From Liopterus haemorrhoidalis (Eukaryota > Arthropoda > Insecta > Coleoptera > Dytiscidae): a stretch of DNA of 64,000 bases. Positions within the stretch are counted from its first letter, which is position 1, and the number at the start of each line of letters is the position of its first letter. The stretch spans positions 53,329,466 to 53,393,465 of the forward strand of contig OZ020611.1 in the NCBI GenBank assembly GCA_963971575.1. Reading direction: 5' to 3'. The notes beneath the pieces are model-generated. The model did no database searches and was not told where the DNA came from. It saw only the letters and a list, made by a program, of their open reading frames with translations. Made by a program: the position numbers and the translations under genes. Below are positions 35,901 through 50,900 of this stretch, in pieces.

Positions 35901-38900
35901 AAAAAATAACGTAATAAATACGATTTACCGAAGATTTTTAGATAAACCTTTCTGGATAATAGATTAGTAGATTGTTTTTTTTTTTCGTTCTTTGATCTAC
36001 GCTTAAAGATCTTTTTTCTTTCAAATTTCTTTAAAGGAAAAAAAAAAAACGTTATTTAAAAGAAATAATTTGATTAAAAATTCATGCACTACTATTCCGT
36101 TTAATATTACTATCAGATTTAACAATATTAAACAATAACTAAATATTGATATTTAGTTATTGTTAGTTAATATGTTCTAGATGTAATTGGTATGGTAAAT
36201 AAATGAATTATTATTATTATTACTTCACACACCCAAGGCAAATAAATAAAATTATGAAATTTATTATATTTGCTTATGTTTTACACATCCTAGCTAATAG
36301 GTTGTACGCAAGCGAAGTCAGATGGCTACACACATACACTGTTAACAAAGAGTGGGGAATGTAGTAGACAAGTGCATCTGCATTCAAAATTTATTTCAAA
36401 CCCAGAAATATACTAGATATATTGTATCGTTTGGTGTTTCATATTTGTCTTCAAATTTCTTATATGTTTAATATTACAAGTTTATTTTATTTATTTATTT
36501 TAATTTTTCTTTTAATTATTGTACATATAACTGGTACATCGAACCACAGTAAAATTCGGTTTTGTTATGGTTAACAGTTTTCTTAATTTCTGTGGTTCGG
36601 TTTGTTCCGGCTTTATACATTCATTTAAATAAAAATAATAATAATAATTAGACGAGTTGTTTTTAACAAGGGGTGCGAGCAATTACTATTTATTATTATA
36701 ATTTATTACATATGGTAATCGGATCTACTGTCATGTATAAAAAATCAAATCAGTATTAAATAAATGACGTGTTCATTTACATGTAGATAGGTAGTAATAA
36801 AATTTTGACGGTGCGAAAACTCATTTTGAGATTTTAACAGGAGCTGGCAGCTGAAAAGGTTAAGAACTATTGAATTAAATCTAGTATTGACTAAATTATG
36901 CGAATTTAAAAGAAAATGGCACCTTAACACCTTAAGGACTGCAAGTCAGTAAATTTACTGACTAGCTCTATGCGACTAGAAAATTCTGTCACTGATTGTA
37001 CGGCAACGGAAAAGAAACTTTGCAGTTAATTTGAATTTAACAATATATGGGGTAGATCATAGGCAAACTAATTCAGGGTTCAAATAAATCAAACAATAAA
37101 AAAGTTGAAAAAAAAAAAAAAATACAGGTAAACCGGTCAATTACTGATTTTGTCAAACATTTGGTTTGGTTAGAGTTACGTTTAACATATGAACGAAAAA
37201 TACAGTTCAGGTTCAGTTCAGCATTCTGGAAAAATGGTAGGTTCGTTCCGGTTTGATTCAAACCCTTGATTAAAATGTCTTCTATATTATTTTTTTGTTT
37301 TTTTGTTTTTTTTTTTTTCTTGCATTTTAACTCTTAAATTTTGAGAATGATTGTAGAATATTTTTTCATTAGTAGTATTACTTATTTGATCAAGATTTTC
37401 ATTTTTTTCAATAAGAATTTTATTTCAGTCAGTCTTTCTAGTAATATACAAATTAATCAAAATGATTATGACTATTTCATGCATAATAAGCTCTGCTAAA
37501 TGATCGTTTTTGGCTTTAAAAATAATAAAAACCTATTGTCGCTCAACTCAAGAAAGTCTCAATTTCTTGAACATTCTATCTTCAAAAAATACTTTTATTT
37601 ATTCAAAAAGATTTTTAACCAGATCCTTATTTTATTTATTTATTTATTTTTTTAACCAAGAGAAACGAACTGTATTCATTTATAAATAAAATACACTTTC
37701 TTTCCTGTAAACGAATTTTAAGATCGTATTTTAGTAGCATTACATTTTTGTTTTTTATTGGGTTTAAAATTCCGCAAACCCCACCAAATAATTCAAAATA
37801 CGCTACTGAATTCAATAATCGTCAAAAATCAGTTGATTGAAATATGCCCAACTCCACAAAACACATTTCTCCCACTAGGCAGTAGGTACTCCCAACCAAT
37901 TAAAACAGTTAAACAATTCGTCGCCCCAAGGTGACAATGATAACTGCTATTAAAAGTGTAAATAACAATTCGACCCAATCTGAGTCATCAAAAAAATAAA
38001 AATCAGAACTAAATAAGAAGGAATAGCGTTTATTTAAAAACATTGTTATAACACATGCAAATGAATTTTTTAAGTTAGAACTTACTGCTAAACTGGCTGC
38101 TGATTGTGCAGAATGTAAACGAATAACAAAGAACACTTCTTTATGTTTCTCCATGGTGGCAAATATCTTCGCTGATAAATCATTGCCAGTTTGTGGTGTA
38201 TTGGATTTCTTGCTGTTCTTTCTTTGATTAGCTTTGGATTTACTGCTCTTTTTGGCTTTCTTCTGACCCTTCTTCTTACCATCGGGACCAGTTTCACTTT
38301 CTTCCGACATCGAGAAGATCTAGAAATAATTATAAATTATATAAACTTTTTACAACAAGTAATTAATTAAACAAATTTATTAACATTTTATTATATAAAT
38401 CGACCAGGCTTACAAAAACCATAGAAAATATGTGAACTATAACAAAATTTTGTAGTAGAGCGCGAAATGCACTAATCAGAACAATTTGTACGATTTGAGG
38501 CAAAAACACTTTTGTTTTTGAATTTGTCTACATCACATTTTTTAAAATACCTCGAATTTCGACTATGGTCTATTCCAAATGTTTAAGCAGAACTAGATTT
38601 TGAAATATAGTATATTTTAACAATTGAATCGGGCTTTTGGCCATTTTGTTTACGGTTTGTAAAGCATAATTACGTTGTATATTATAGGTTAAGTTGAAAA
38701 TCATTATAAAATACTCCCTCCGTTCGAAAATATGGTAAACATTACTTAAAAAAATGTGGGATTAAAATATTATATCGATCTTTTTTTGTTTTTATTTCTA
38801 AATAATGGTAGTTAGGCAACTAATAAACAAATGGCGCGCAAAAAGTTTTACATTTGTTAAAAATAATTCACAGAAAAATAACCGCGTATCCTAAAGTGAT

Positions 38901-41900
38901 ATCCGCTGTTCTAACAAAATGGCGAATTTTGATCAAAATTGTGTTGAATTGCAAGGAACAAGTTCCAAATCGACTTAAATCACAACCGCCAAATAGTCCA
39001 GACTTTAATGTGTTGGATCTTTGCTATTTCAATTCTATACAGTCCTTACAACATACAGCTTCACCGAATACAATCGACGAACTGATTGAATGCGTACAAA
39101 ATGCATTTAATGCATTAAACACCCTTGATAATGTTTTTCTAACATTGCAAACTTGTCTAGAAGCAACCATGTTAGCAAAAGGAGGGAATTCCTATAAGAT
39201 TTCGCACATTAATAAGGCAAAACTTCATCGTAAAGCACGATTACAAACAACATTAACATGTTACATACAAGCTGTGGAGACAGCCACGTCCTTGTTGAAT
39301 TAATTTTTTTTTTACTAGATATTTGTAACTATTTCATAAATAAAATCATTCTAAATAATTAAAATTATAATTATGCATCATATTTTCGGACGGAGGGAGT
39401 ATAATTTTCATTACATTTTGATTTTTTGTGTCATTCTTAATACAAATGTCAGTCTTAATACAAATCATAGGGATTTTTGTTTCGTTAAGTTGCTACCAGC
39501 TCACTTATAACGACTATGGGATTTTGTAAACATAGTCAACCTATATTAAATTGAATGTGTGTTACTTACAGCATTCGCAGCTGCTTCGGCCGCTTCAGCT
39601 TGCTTCCGCTTCTCCTCTTCTTCTTGATCAAGCTCTTTGATGCTTTCTTCAAGAACGTTTGGCCAGAAATCGCCTTCGAAATAAGGTAAATCTGCAGCTG
39701 AGCTAAGTTTGTCTTCCATTGCTTGTTTCAAAATATCCTATAAAAAAAGAAAAATGAACATTACAAAATATCCTAAACTTTTTATCTGTTACATTTATTA
39801 CTCTAGCTATAATAAAGTCCTTTCGCCTATAGAACTGGCTACATACGTACATCGTTGGACTCTTATATGCAGTTGGACAGAAAATTATATGCTTTTAATA
39901 CTATAACCATTGTTTTCCGTACGAGCAGTGAACAACAGTTGGCAAAAATAAAATTAATTTACCATATTACTCTTCTATGTTCTTAATTCAGACAATCACA
40001 CGGTAAACGTAGATAATGTTATGTATTTTTCCAGTGGTATGTTTTTATCGAAATCTCAGTACTTTTTCCTATATGCGGTTTAAATCACTGTTCATGCATG
40101 CCAAATTTCAACTCTCTAGGTTTGATGATAATTTCGACCCTACAGGTAGACAGACATGAATAACGGTATAAGAGTTTCTTGGTTTTTACCTACAAAACCC
40201 TAAAAACGTTGTGAAGTGTCATTTAACTTGAATTATAGAACAATATCCTAGTTAAATACTTGAGAAACCTATTTTAAATGGCACCATAACAATCTGTTGT
40301 TATTTCTGTTAAAACAATTGGGGCTCGGCGGAAAAGCAGTACTAAAAAAGTGACATTATCGGTGGCGGCGCTGTGATCGAAGGAAATATGATTAACGACA
40401 GTAGTATTTAGCCTTAGAGGAAAACAAGTAAAGCGAAAAGGTTGAATTAAGCATAATACGTTTTTATTCAACTAAAATGCGAGTAAATATTTGCATTTTT
40501 AGATTTTTTAAGCGATTACACATGTGTGGAGATGGATAACAGAATTATCTCGCGAAAAATGTAATGGAAAGAAATGTACAGTATACTTTTTTGCCGTACC
40601 ATAAAAAAATTTTTTTTTTTTTTTGAACTTTATATTAACTTCCCTCCATTTTCCTTAGGAAAAATAAAAAAACTAAGATGCTTATATTTATCTCTACTTG
40701 AATGACAGCCAGAAACACTAAAATTATTTCTGCTTTTATTGTTTTTCACAACGTCTGTCGCCATTCTAACAAAATTCAACACTAAAATATACGTATTGAG
40801 TTCAAATTGTACAATAATTTGGTTACCAGTTAGTTTATTTGAGCGTGTCACTTTTCAATAAGTGACACTGAAATAAATTTATAATTGTGTTAATAAAATC
40901 TGGGTAGTCAAAGAGAGAGAAAAAATAGTATAAGTATTTCAAATTACTTGTGCTGATATATCCCAACAATTACATTAAACATATATAGAAACTCAGTTAT
41001 TAATTCTAGGTTAACTGGTATAAATGCAACTGTTGTGAAAAATTATGAAAATGTCAATTATAATACTTTTCCGCTGAGCCAATTATCTTATAATAATAAA
41101 TAATCTTATTCGAATAACTTACTTTGTAATCGAGGACAATTCTCTCAATGATGCCTTTATCCAACATTTTCTTATACCAGTCTTGCAATCTCTTAGGTTT
41201 AGGAATTTTCTGTTCCATAGGATGGCAATGGAAGATGTAATCGTCTCCTTCTGAAGGTGGGCAAGCCCAAATATGGGCCATCGTGTATCCAAGTTGCTTT
41301 ACATAATCCATATATCCGAGGAGGATCTCATGGTAGACAGCAGTACGGAACTGTCTTGGCTTAAAAAAGTGCACCGAATCAAGATAAGCTATATATACAC
41401 GCCTTGTGTTCGGAGCAGGACACTCTGAACCGTATTCTTGCACATGCATACCGAAGAAGCAAACATCTGTCCCGTCAACTTCCTCAAAAGCAAATAACGC
41501 TTTTGCTTTGTATGGAAAATCAGATGAAAGTTCACCAGTTTCCACAAACCTGCCTCTCATACCGGGTTTCACTTCAACCACTTTTTCCGAACTTGATACC
41601 ACTCTTATGTGTACATCACCCGCGCCTGCTTCTTTTTTCTTTAAAAAATTATTTACACGATTTTCAATATACATTCCTAATTTTGTAACAGGTAGTCTCT
41701 TAGCGTTAAACTTATTTTCTTTTCGCTTGGTACCTTTCTTCTTTAAACAGTTATCACACACAAAACCGATTGGCCAAATTGCGTCCAAGTGTAAGACACA
41801 TATTTGATGTAACTTCCGTCCACATTCACCACACAACACAAAATGTTCTAATTCCAGATGATCGTTCTTCATCTCCTTGAACTCGTCCTTCTTTATTGCT

Positions 41901-44900
41901 CTGCACAAATCAATATTCAATTAGTACAACTACTACATTTACATGTATCAAATAAGTGACCAGTTTTAGAAAATTCATACATAAATGTGGAAAAATAATA
42001 GGAAACTTGATTACGCGTGGAATGAAATAGCCTGTTTGTTTATGTCGTACGACGGAAAAAATATTAACGGCCTACGTTTTGCTAACTTTTTACTAACTAA
42101 ATATGTTCACAAAATATGTTAGGTTATGATCTTTTTAAATTGCTTAAATTTGAGCACACTGTTAAGTTAAGGCTAAGTTTCCATTAATGCGTCGAGCGGT
42201 TTACGTCGCTGCCTCGCGAGTTTTTATTGGTAGATTGCAAATATATGCAGAATGTTGAACACCGCTAAAATTGCATTTTATAAAGAAACAAACTGACTTT
42301 TGGTTATCGTAACTTAGACAACAATGCTTTGGAAACTTGACGATAAGCTAAGTTTTCATTACTGCATCGAACGTTTTGCGTTGGCTGCGTCATGAGTTTT
42401 TATTGGTTGATTTCAAATATCTTGTTTTGAAACAAATGTAATTGTCGATCGAAAGTTGAACACTGCTGAATTTTTTACAGCGATTAGAAGAGGAAGTAGT
42501 GTTTTAGAAAGATACAGACTGATTTTAGTTATCGTAGCGCAGAGCTGGGCTAAGTATTTTTGAAAAGTGCAATAAAGTATAAGTATTTTCATTCCAAGTA
42601 CTTAAAGTACCAGTACGAGTACTACTCTAAGTACATTATAAAAATATACTTAGGTATTAAGTACCAGTACTACTTAAAATACAGTTATTGTTTTTTCACA
42701 CAGAAGCGGCACACAAAATATGAATAGTTCGAAACGAAACATTGTTAAGAAACAATCGAGTGTGCCGCACAACTTATATGGGAATACGAACTAGGGTTAA
42801 ACACAATAGATCCTAAAAAATATGGTCACAGGCATGCGTTTAATGATATGATAAATATGGTCACAGGCGTGCGTTTAATAAAATGATAAATAGTAATACA
42901 GAAATACACAAAACCAATTTAAACGTGTTTAAAATGTGCACGCCACTGGTAACTGCCTGACAAAAAGATTTATTACTATCGCTCTTTCTGAGATAGACTA
43001 TAGCTTGCACGGCTGTTTTATATTTGGCAAACAGTTACGGTTTTTTTATCCGTCTTGAATAGGACATATTAGGTATGATGGGTGTGAGAATGACCGATTC
43101 TTTAGCCGGTTTAAAAAGCGCAATGTTCTGTTAGTTGACGTTTTTAAAATAAAACAAATATAAACAAAAAAAGTGCGCGCACGATTCTATATCTATAAGC
43201 TTTATCTGTTTTTATTTAAACTGAACTTCTTCACTAGCAAAATAAATTGCTAGTGACACAGTTGAAGAAGTAAGTGATAATGTGAATTAAAAACAAATTT
43301 ATATGCCTTGTAATAGAAACAGGTTACGTACTATTGCTATTTCCTAGTTTACTCATTAAATATTTTTTCTGGTCACTTATGATATAATATATATGAAAAT
43401 GTTACTTACGTTTGAGCTTGCGTTGGATCATCACCAAGAGTAACAGTATCTCCTGGTATATCGTTGAAGCACTTCTGGCAGAAGGTATATCTGTCGGATC
43501 CAAGTCCATACGCCTTTAGACTGTGTGTCGATACAATATAACCACCACACACCATGCCATAGTGTTAGCGCAGCAGCGACAGGAAAGCACCATACAGAAC
43601 AACCCAAGATTGTGTTAAAATAAAGCGTGATTGATACAATACATACAATAAATCTAATTATGTAACTTGAGTTACGAGTAATTAGAATTATTATATGTTC
43701 ACAGTGGATTTAAAAACTTTAAGAGAAAACTAAATATATGTTTAACATAGATTAAAAATATATATTGCCAAATATTTTAGAGTTACTGTAAAATGTTAAA
43801 AACTATTTTAGAATAGTCAACAACCATAGTGTTATCGTAATGTTCGTAACCGTAACCGTAACGTTCTTCATTTAGTTCGTAACCGAGTCAACAGTATAAT
43901 TTTATAACTTACATAAGTAATAAAATATTTTAGATATATGTTCACCTAAAATCACTTCTAATTAATGTTTTTTTTTTTTTTTTTTGAAAAAAGATTAAAT
44001 TAATAACTAGAATTAATTTTCGATTTTGTCAGAAAATCTAAAAAAGCATTTCGTATAACTTTTTTTTTATTATTTTATTATGGCCTCGATTTTCCTCATA
44101 CAGCCAGTATGACTTCTCAGTAAAAATGTGTAAAAAATAGGCACCTTATTTCATGATCAACTCTCGTATATTTAATACCCTATTTGCCTTATACGATTTT
44201 CGTTTCACATTCATGAAACTCGTCACTAGCTAATAATTAACACTAGTTCATTAAAAAAAAATAGTTGGCTTTGGAATTTTTATGAAGCCTGGTTTATAAT
44301 AAGTCTATAACATAAGGTATGGCATGGCAATAAAGATGAGTACAAAGGGGTGTCATTGTTCTAAACCTCTGTTTATAATAAATTGAACAAAAATAGTCCC
44401 TGTGATTCTTACGTTATGCTGTGCTATGGATCTATTTGAAATAAAGTCTAGTTTATAATAAATACATAGCATAGCCACAGAATAAAGATCACAATAGTCT
44501 TTTTGTTCTGTTTATTACAAACAGATGTTCCAAGCAATAAAACCTTATGTGAATTTTTATGGATATGCCCATGCATTATGTTATTTATCTATTATAAACC
44601 AGGCTTAATGCTTAAGACCAGTGTTTCTCAACCGGTGGTCCTTAGCAAAATTTTAGTGGTCCGCAAAAGGCTTATAAATTATTATTTTTGAGATTTTTTG
44701 TTCATTTTTTTTGTTCATATTTTGTGTATTTTGTTCATTTTCAGTTATTTCTTATTACCAAGATATATGTAGAGTTTACATATACAAATTGTTTAATAGT
44801 ACATTTATTTTTAGGGGTCCGCGGTAGAAAAATAAATAATTTACATGCCCGCGGTAGAAAATTAAATATTTTACTGGTCCGCGGTACGTTTTCAGTTGAG

Positions 44901-47900
44901 AAACACTGCTTTAGACCACATATTAAAATCTGCACTCACAACTTCTAAATTATAAAATGTAAACAAATATCAAACAATAGAATTTTAAATACACTTTTTT
45001 ACTGCAGTATTTTACATTAAATATTCAATAAATTGTATAAATTTGAATAATAATTCAAATAAAAAATAAACAAAATATGTGTTGCCGCAAGAAACTTACA
45101 TATGTTAAGGCCTGCTGCGAGTTTTTTTTTTTTTTTTAATAACAAGCGTTATAACATTACCGTACATTTTTGTTTTCTTTTATGTTTTTAGCGACAATAT
45201 TTCACGTGACATAAGCAAGTCAAAGACACATTCACGACATAATCCTTGATTTTTTCATGCATTGCATACATATGAAGTAAACTAATTTTAATTTAAGTGA
45301 AATGAGTGATGGTCTGTGGTATTATACTTTGTAATTAATAAATCGCGGACAAAATATGCAAGAGCATTGAAATATAAATCTTATCATCGTCTTTCTCAGC
45401 GGTTTGCATAAAAATATAGACTATAATACTGACCGCTTACGAAGACAGTGATAAGATTTATATCGTAATGATTTTGCATATTGTGTTTGCGCCATTGTGA
45501 TAAACATGTTGTGTTCAAATCTTGATTCATATAATTAATTCATCAACAGACGCCGAAGAGTCTGAGTTTTCACACATTTCAGAATTTCTTAAGTATTTAT
45601 TAAGTAAAGGAGGGCAAAAGAGTGCTTGAATACTAGATGTATGGGACCAATAAATATTTTTTTGAGTCTCCAAATAATTTCTCAACAATAAGTAAGCCAT
45701 CTTTTCACGAAAAAATATAAATGACAAAAAATCAGTCCATTTTCTTTGGAGAGCAGGTGGTAGAAAATCTATTTCCGGGGCCCCATATAACGGATTGAGG
45801 GCTCTTGAGGGCGCCTTGCACCCACTGCACCCCCCCCCCTCCCGTATGGCCAGCCATGTATTTCTTGTCATAATTACATAAAAATCAACAATTTACTTGA
45901 AAACCTTTTTCGTAGTTAATTTAAGTATTAAAAGCTTTCAGTTAAAACCCCATAACAAAATTAAATTATTTTTTTCTTAAATATTCTGAGCGTAGGTACT
46001 ATTCTGGTTGACAGGAATGTGCATTACTCTTAATTTTTAAACCAACCCTTTTGAGAAACTGGGTACACCGCATATTTTTCGCAAGAATCGCGTCAAAATA
46101 AAAAGATTTTTAAAAATCAATTTTTCTTTGTTTATGTACACATTTCAGGATCTTTCATTTGATACCTCACATAAAATTAAATAATAGTAACAATAATAAT
46201 AAACTTGTAGAGTGATTTTTTTTATGAATATTAAGCAGTATTAATACACCTTGGCATATCTAATTTTGTAAATATAATAATTATTTTGACAAAATATACT
46301 TATAAATACATTTACATTTTAAAATTTACATCATTATGACATAGCTGCCGTCAGTGGATGTTCTGTTTATTAGTATTCGACGTACGTTTATTATCTCTCT
46401 TTCGAGTGCATGAACATTCATGCATTTATGTTACCTCTTGCTAATACAGTGATATCATTACCTGAGCGTTACATAACAATAAATAATGAGTTTAAACATA
46501 TCAAAACTGTATTTCAATTCACAGCTGAAGGTCGCAACATTATAAAGATCCAATCAGATTACTTCGTTGACCCGAACTCACCTGAGGAACAACCATAATC
46601 TGTTGCGAACTTGATATTTGTGTAGAGAAAACAGTGTTCATTTAATAATTAATTGGTATAAGGTAATAAAAATCGAATCTACGCCTATGTGTACATGTTC
46701 TTGGAAATAAGTTTGATAACCTAATGTTTCTGATAAGTATTACATAACGCTCAGCAATTAATGATCTCGCTGTACATATTGTCAAACATAAAGTTTGTTG
46801 TTTATGTCATTTTACATTTTGATCATCTCTTTTAAAAATTAACGAAAATAAAAAAATAATGGGTATAATGTCATTTGCGCACGTTTAAGACGTTACTAAA
46901 AGGGCGGCGATTCAAACGTTTAATATTTAATAACTTTCTTAGAGAATAAGATATTATTTTATTTTGCTTCATGATATTTTCTGAATACTGTTCTTTGGGG
47001 TGCATATACTGAATTTAATCAATTCAATGTCATTCTACAAGTCTATTCTTGAACATTATAAAAATTAATTGGGACCCGATTATAGCAAAAAATGGCCCCA
47101 CAAAATAGTTCTATCTTTTTTTGTCGTCTTCGCTTACTACACACCTAAAAGAACACGAAACGTGTGAAAATTCGCACTTCACTATTTTTAGAATAGAAGA
47201 GAATAGTTTAAAAACACTTACTAAAGAAGTCTTGATAATCTTAAAAATGAATACTTGAAAAGAACGTATTAATTATGTGAAACAAGCTGTCTGTAAGCAA
47301 TAATGATGTGCCAATTGATATATGAACATTACTTTTATCGTGAAAATGTAATTGAAATGCATCACATATAAATCTATTCTATAAACTATTCTAATAAGTT
47401 TTAATTTTAGTTCTAGGAACTAAGTGACAATATAAATGATGAGATATAGTGTCCCCACATTAATAAAAAGAAAAAAGTTAGTATTTAATGGTTGAAAACT
47501 GATAAAGCGCCTAATTTAGAAAAAAATATATGTATAACAAAAAAAAAGCGGAGTACATTGCACACAAAATAATAACGTAAAATATAAAAAACAATTTCAG
47601 AAATATCTGGAATTTAAAAATCGGGTAAAATCTTATTTTTAAATCGAACAACAATCTAAAACAATGGAAGGATTTGAATATTTTTTTAATATTTTCGTTT
47701 ATGCTTGCACAGGCAATACTAGCGGTTACTTGCTAAGTCCTGTTTAAGAGGGTAAATTTGATTTTTTAACAAAAGAATATTTCATTTCAGTTCTATCTAT
47801 AAGTGTTACTGGTGAAAAATTGAAAATTATAAATGAAAAGTGAACGTAAGTACTGAAAATTTATGAAATTATGATAATATTTTAACTTAGTGATTTAGTA

Positions 47901-50900
47901 ATATTATTAAACCCATTCCCAATGTGTTAAAATATAAATTATTCCATTTAAATATAAAAAATATAATAATCAATTGTTTTAATTAAGATATATACGCTGA
48001 AAATATTTTTTAAATACAGAAACAAATTAAAGCGTTGATACTTAAAGCTGTGTTAGTGTTCAATTAAAACTGAAATAATATTTAAACAATTAGCTCTGAA
48101 AAAATATTTTGTATTGGGAATTTGAAAAATATATCGTACTTGGCGACGTGTAACACGTACTTTTTTACCTAAAAATTTGTTTCAAAACTAGCGTCTTATA
48201 CGCCAAATGTTTTAAAATTTTCCAAAAATATTTTTCGACCCCTGATAAAAGGGTGAGACTTATATGTCGACTAATACGGTAATTGGAACATTAGTTTTAA
48301 ATTAAAAGAATTGTCTGTTGTAAAATATTAAGTAATATATCATTCAAATTCTATGAATAAAAATATATTGAAATCAAATTAATATATCTTAATCAACACC
48401 ATTAACATTCAGTAAAACTGTTTCAATAATATATTTGAACCTTTACGTATTCTGATAAGTTCAAAATGATAAACGGAGAAACATATAAAATATTACACCG
48501 GAATTGTTTGATTTATTAAAGGTGTATATTATATAGTCATATGTCGTTTTCTTACATTGGGGGTTTTTATTTGTCTATAAAATTTAAAAAGATTTAATTT
48601 TGCAAATGAAATGATTTTACTATCGACTTTGGCAGTTCGAGGGGATGACATTGTTTTCATACAAGCGAACTAAACATGTAGCGATAAAATTCAGTTTAAC
48701 TCAATTTCCTAAACAAACTGATCAAAATCCTCATTTAATCAATAAAAATTAATAGTTTTCAAAATCTATTTTCGCTTAAATCAAAGAAACAGACTATACA
48801 CTTAAAAAGTACGTTTTTTATTAGTTTCAGGGGAATCCCCACATATTTTTTTTAAAAAACCCAATGCTGCCAGCCTTAATTTAGAATTAGTTAAAGATAC
48901 TATACAGACAATGCAACTTAATTAATAATTTCAAAGCAAAAAATATACTTCCTCCGTTCCAAAATAAGTGTCCGATTTAGGAATTTTATTTTTTCCAAAA
49001 TAAGTGTCAAACTAAACTAAATATGAGAAAGATTGTAATTGTTGCTTCCTCTATGAAGCATGGTCAATTCCATACACTTCTGCAGTGTAATGAAACAATT
49101 GTCTAGTTTTTCCGCGGTTATTTCATCCGCGCAATTTTTTATGCACGGCCGCAATGAGTTCATCAATACTGGACGGGGACTTTTTTTGTAGTAATGATTG
49201 AATGGCGTTAAAGAAACCCAAATCGAGGACTAATTTAAATAAATAACTACTGATACATTTGTTTCATTATTTCAGTAATCCATTAAAAAACTAAAATCGG
49301 ACACTTATTTTGGAACGGAGGGAGTATTATTTTATCATTTGCAATACCTATATTCGATCATTTTCATGGACATGACTAGAAATTACATAGTAAGTTTTTT
49401 CGAAAAATTATATCGAACAGTTTGTTACTACCAACCGTAAGCACAAAGTAATTTAAATGTACTCCTAGAACTTTCTGCATGAAGCTGATAGTGACAAACC
49501 ATTGAAAATGGCTTTATGAACAAATATTCTTATTATAACAATATTCAATGCTTACAAAGATAATAATTGGAAAACCGATTGTATGTAAATCAATATTTTT
49601 TCTTGTGCAAAGTGAAATTTTAATAGTATTCTTCTGAACTTCGAACTATTTAAATTTTAATGAATTCCAAAAGAATTCTAATGAGGAAAATCCCTCTGAT
49701 ATATTTCCGAATGCAGATTAACTGCAAGAGCAACTAAGGGCCGCTTTTAAAATTAATGAATATGCCTCGGATAATGCAATTCCCGGTATCAAGTCAAAAA
49801 AATCGTTTTTATAATGCTCGGATAGGCTAAACATCGGAATAAATATCCAAATATCTTATCCTGCCAACGGTACTTCAGATAAGTGGCAGCCCTCACTCTG
49901 ATTTGTGAATAAGTATTTGTTACCAAATGGTGAAAATTTAAATTTGATGTATGATACGTCACATTATAAGGTTTTGTTTGCATTTTGCATTATACATATA
50001 TAATGGTGGTTGCAGCACCGTAAGTGGTCATCTCACTCGCTTTGAAAGTGCATGAATCATGCGATCAAACCCAAGTAAAGACAAAAGGAAGTTTAAAAAA
50101 AAAAAATCTTGGCACTGCGACCACAGGCTAACTCATCTCTGAATTAATATTCGAGAAAAGGGGGCATGCTTCATAAAGCTAGTAAAGACGGTGGTTATGG
50201 CTACTGTAAAAAGTATTCTTTAGGTCATGTAAGAGGGCACTAGTCGCTACCCAAAAATCTCTAAAATTTAAACATCATGCCATTCGAAAGAATAATAATA
50301 ATAGTACAGTAAACCCTCGTTAGCCGCGTATTTTTTCAGCGATTTTGGTTATACCCGATTAAAAAATTAAAATTTTATTTATTTTTTAATAGCGAATCAA
50401 AGAACAGTAGCTGCCGATATCCGCTGAAATGTGCTCTTAGCAATTTGAACAACTCTCATCTGCTTAGCCAGTGTCACCCCTTCCGCAGGGGTGACACTGC
50501 ACCACTTCCGCGCTTTGTACTCATAATACCTGTTTTAATATAAGTACATATATATAGGGTTAATCTTATTGTGGTTTTCCTATCCACGGCATGTTGGTGG
50601 AACGTAACCTCCGCGGAAAATGGGATGTTGCAGTATATAAATATAAATAATAATAAAAGAATTATTTGACACGAATATTTCGACATCATCTCCCAATATT
50701 TCCCCAAACATGCTCAAATGATATTGTTACTAGTGATGTCAGTTTATAATTATGATTTTTCTGATAGGACAATTTGCGTCCTACAATACCAACTTTATTT
50801 TATTTATATTATAACCATAGATAACTATCCAAGAATAAAAAACGCATTGTAAAAGTAAACATCGGAATAAACATAGAAATAAACTTATACCACTGATAGT

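Larger units (their letters stand above)
33989..38085 (-). other. nejire intron 7
   Basis: 4.1-kb intron. Contains a pyrimidine-rich degenerate repeat (34560-34940), a perfect 34-bp palindrome (36131-36164), a possible hAT element with AGAGTTGGGCAT ends (35326 to 37853) and AT-rich filler. No exon found. Confidence 0.6.
38320..39569 (-). other. nejire intron 6 with plant-type mariner
   Basis: 1.25-kb intron. The 686-bp DD39D-type element (38714..39399) is inserted in an older MITE fragment whose left end is near 38571 (TATTCCAAATGTTTAAGC..GAACTA). Confidence 0.75.

Noticed and set aside
35326..37853. Firm call of a 2.5-kb hAT element
   Set aside because: The inverted ends are suggestive but the target duplication does not hold; kept only as a low-confidence feature.
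46410..46598. 62-codon plus-strand frame with varied composition
   Set aside because: No family resemblance, no splice partners, no neighbours to support it.
49999..50075. A functional tRNA gene
   Set aside because: Box A/B-like phrases only; no acceptor stem or complete cloverleaf.
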